DNA from: JAWRCU01 sp033542235
GTDB taxonomy: Bacteria; Pseudomonadota; Alphaproteobacteria; Rhizobiales; Rhizobiaceae
Direction: 5' to 3'
Assembly (NCBI RefSeq): GCF_033542235.1
Contig: NZ_JAWRCU010000029.1
Span: 1 to 50,340 of the forward strand
Length of the DNA stretch: 50,340 nucleotides
This document shows positions 48,990 through 50,340 of the stretch, piece by piece. The notes beneath the pieces were generated by a model. That model saw only the letters and a list, made by a program, of their open reading frames with translations. It had not been told where the DNA came from and did not search any database. How positions within the stretch are numbered: position 1 is the first letter of the stretch; each line of letters begins with the position of its first letter. The position numbers and the translations under genes are program-made.

Positions 48990-50152
48990 GCGAGCCGTTC
49001 ATTCCCCCGATCGGCATGCTGGCGGAGCTGACCCATCGCTGCCCGCTGCAATGCCCGTATTGCTCCAATCCGGTCGAGCTCATGAAAGCCAATCGCGAGC
49101 TCCCGACCGAGACCTGGCTCGAGCTGTTCAACCAGGCCGCCGATCTCGGCGTCTTGCAGGTCCACCTCTCCGGCGGCGAGCCGACCTTACGCCGTGACCT
49201 GGAGCAGCTGATCGCCGGGCTGTCGGCACGCGGCGTCTACACGAACCTGATCACCGCCGGCGTGCTCATTGCCGAGGGCCGGATGGAGGCCTTCGCCGAA
49301 GCCGGGCTCGACCATCTGCAGCTCAGCTTCCAGGGCGCGCGCCCTGAGACCACCGAGCGCATCGGCAATCATCGCGGCAGCCATGCAAAGAAGCTGGAGA
49401 CGGCCCGCCGCGCCCGTGCGGCCGGCCTACCGCTCACCATCAACGCGCCGATCCACAGGCACAATATCGAGGAAGTGCCAGAGTTCATCGAGCTTGCGCT
49501 GTCGCTCGGCGCCGAGCGGCTCGAGATCGCCAATGTGCAATATGCCGGCTGGGCGCTGGTCAACCGCGAGACGCTGATGCCCGACCGGGCGGCGGTGGAA
49601 CGCCAGATGGAGATCGTGGAAGCAGCGCGCGACCGGCTCACCGGCATCATGAACATCGACTTCGTGCCGCCCGACTATTTTGCCACCTTTCCGAAACCCT
49701 GCATGGGCGGCTGGGCGCGCGACGCCTTCATGGTGACGCCGGACGGCACGGTGCTGCCCTGCCATGCCGCGCAGACGATTACCCATCTCAATTTCGATCG
49801 CTTCGGTGAGCGGTCGCTCGCCGAGATCTGGGCGGGCTCGCCCGCCTTCAACGCCTTCCGCGGCACCGACTGGATGCAGGAGCCATGCCGCAGCTGCGAG
49901 CGGCGCGAGACCGACTGGGGCGGCTGCCGATGCCAGGCGATGGCGATTGCCGGCGACGCCGCCGCGACCGATCCGGCTTGCGTGAAGTCGCCGATCCATG
50001 CCCGCATGGCCGCGCTGATCGCGGCGGCGCAGGTTGAGGCTGCCGGAGCCGCGGGCGAGCAGGCAGCCGACTTCACCTGGCGCCGCATCGGCACGGAACC
50101 CGCCAAGCCAACGTCGGCTCGTTCCGAGGCCGCATTGGAGAGAATGAATTGA
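48986..50152 (+). CDS. pqqE: Radical SAM/SPASM enzyme PqqE
   Basis: 388 residues. The radical SAM cluster motif is C19-x3-C23-x2-C26 (HRCPLQCPYC), SAM binding follows in HLSGGEPTLRRDLEQL, and the SPASM domain cysteines are in KPCMGGW, LPCHAA and EPCRSCERRETDWGGCRC. It forms the Glu-Tyr carbon-carbon crosslink in PqqA, the first step of PQQ synthesis. It is the last pqq gene in view; pqqF/G protease genes are not in the window. Confidence 0.97.
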   Translation: MSEPFIPPIGMLAELTHRCPLQCPYCSNPVELMKANRELPTETWLELFNQAADLGVLQVHLSGGEPTLRRDLEQLIAGLSARGVYTNLITAGVLIAEGRMEAFAEAGLDHLQLSFQGARPETTERIGNHRGSHAKKLETARRARAAGLPLTINAPIHRHNIEEVPEFIELALSLGAERLEIANVQYAGWALVNRETLMPDRAAVERQMEIVEAARDRLTGIMNIDFVPPDYFATFPKPCMGGWARDAFMVTPDGTVLPCHAAQTITHLNFDRFGERSLAEIWAGSPAFNAFRGTDWMQEPCRSCERRETDWGGCRCQAMAIAGDAAATDPACVKSPIHARMAALIAAAQVEAAGAAGEQAADFTWRRIGTEPAKPTSARSEAALERMN

Positions 50153-50266
50153 AGTCATTGATTACGGCAACGCTGATAGCGGTTGATACCGCCGATGATC
50201 GATCTTTGACGTCGGCGCTGCCCCTTGTATCTGCGCGGAAAGGTTTCTGTGCGATGGAAGCGACTG

Positions 50267-50300
50267 AGCCTCGAACCGGATGGCCATCCGGTTCGAGGCT
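50267..50300. terminator. Perfect 34-bp palindrome after pqqE
   Basis: AGCCTCGAACCGGATGG (50267-50283) is followed at once by its exact reverse complement to 50300, with no loop spacing. It lies 115 bases after the pqqE stop. It could be the pqq operon terminator, though no T-run follows, or a mobile palindromic element. Confidence 0.75.
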
Positions 50301-50340
50301 TGGCGAAGTCGCCCGACGCCCCTTCGGCCACAACCGTCGA

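Overview
The window reads as chromosomal DNA of a high-GC alphaproteobacterium, most likely a Mesorhizobium- or Phyllobacteriaceae-like member of the Rhizobiales that can grow on methanol. This rests on codon use, the rhizobial style of intergenic inverted repeats, the protein families (CsbD, DUF1236-like, YedK, a LigD without the phosphoesterase domain) and a xoxF/H4MPT methylotrophy set. No RNA gene, phage or CRISPR array is visible. The genus is an inference.

Layout. Positions 1-4400 hold the tail of an IS5-type transposase, an ArsC-like reductase, three small or hypothetical genes and a LigD ligase-polymerase. Positions 4586-10069 (minus strand) form an operon for D-amino acids and peptides: a D-amino acid aminotransferase, a one-permease polar amino acid ABC transporter, a DmpA-type peptidase and a DppA-type D-aminopeptidase. 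Positions 10.5-12.2 kb hold CsbD, YedK and a small unknown gene.

From 12.3 kb to the right end the window is almost wholly a lanthanide-dependent methylotrophy region. Positions 12.3-31.1 kb carry tetrahydromethanopterin (H4MPT) and methylofuran C1 oxidation and cofactor synthesis: fhcBADC, a pterin dehydratase, RFAP synthase, mtdB, mch, fae, two ATP-grasp ligases, a CitG-like protein, a HisA-like protein, MfnF-like, DUF447, a dihydropteroate-synthase-like protein, a DmrB-like flavoprotein, mfnE and an mfnB fused to a dihydroneopterin-aldolase domain. Positions 31.1-37.4 kb match the lut (lanthanide uptake) ABC system. Then follow rpe, a soluble cytochrome c, a second ABC transporter, xoxF-xoxG-xoxJ (lanthanide methanol dehydrogenase, its cytochrome and accessory protein) and pqqABCDE (PQQ synthesis).

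Together the genes describe a route. Lanthanide is imported and PQQ is made. XoxF oxidises methanol in the periplasm and passes electrons to XoxG and probably a c2-type cytochrome. Formaldehyde is captured by Fae on H4MPT and oxidised by MtdB and Mch, and the formyl group is moved to methylofuran and hydrolysed to formate by FhcABCD. No mxaF/mxaI, formate dehydrogenase or TonB receptor is in view. Scattered between the genes are three families of paired inverted repeats (six copies) and an octamer array seen at two places.
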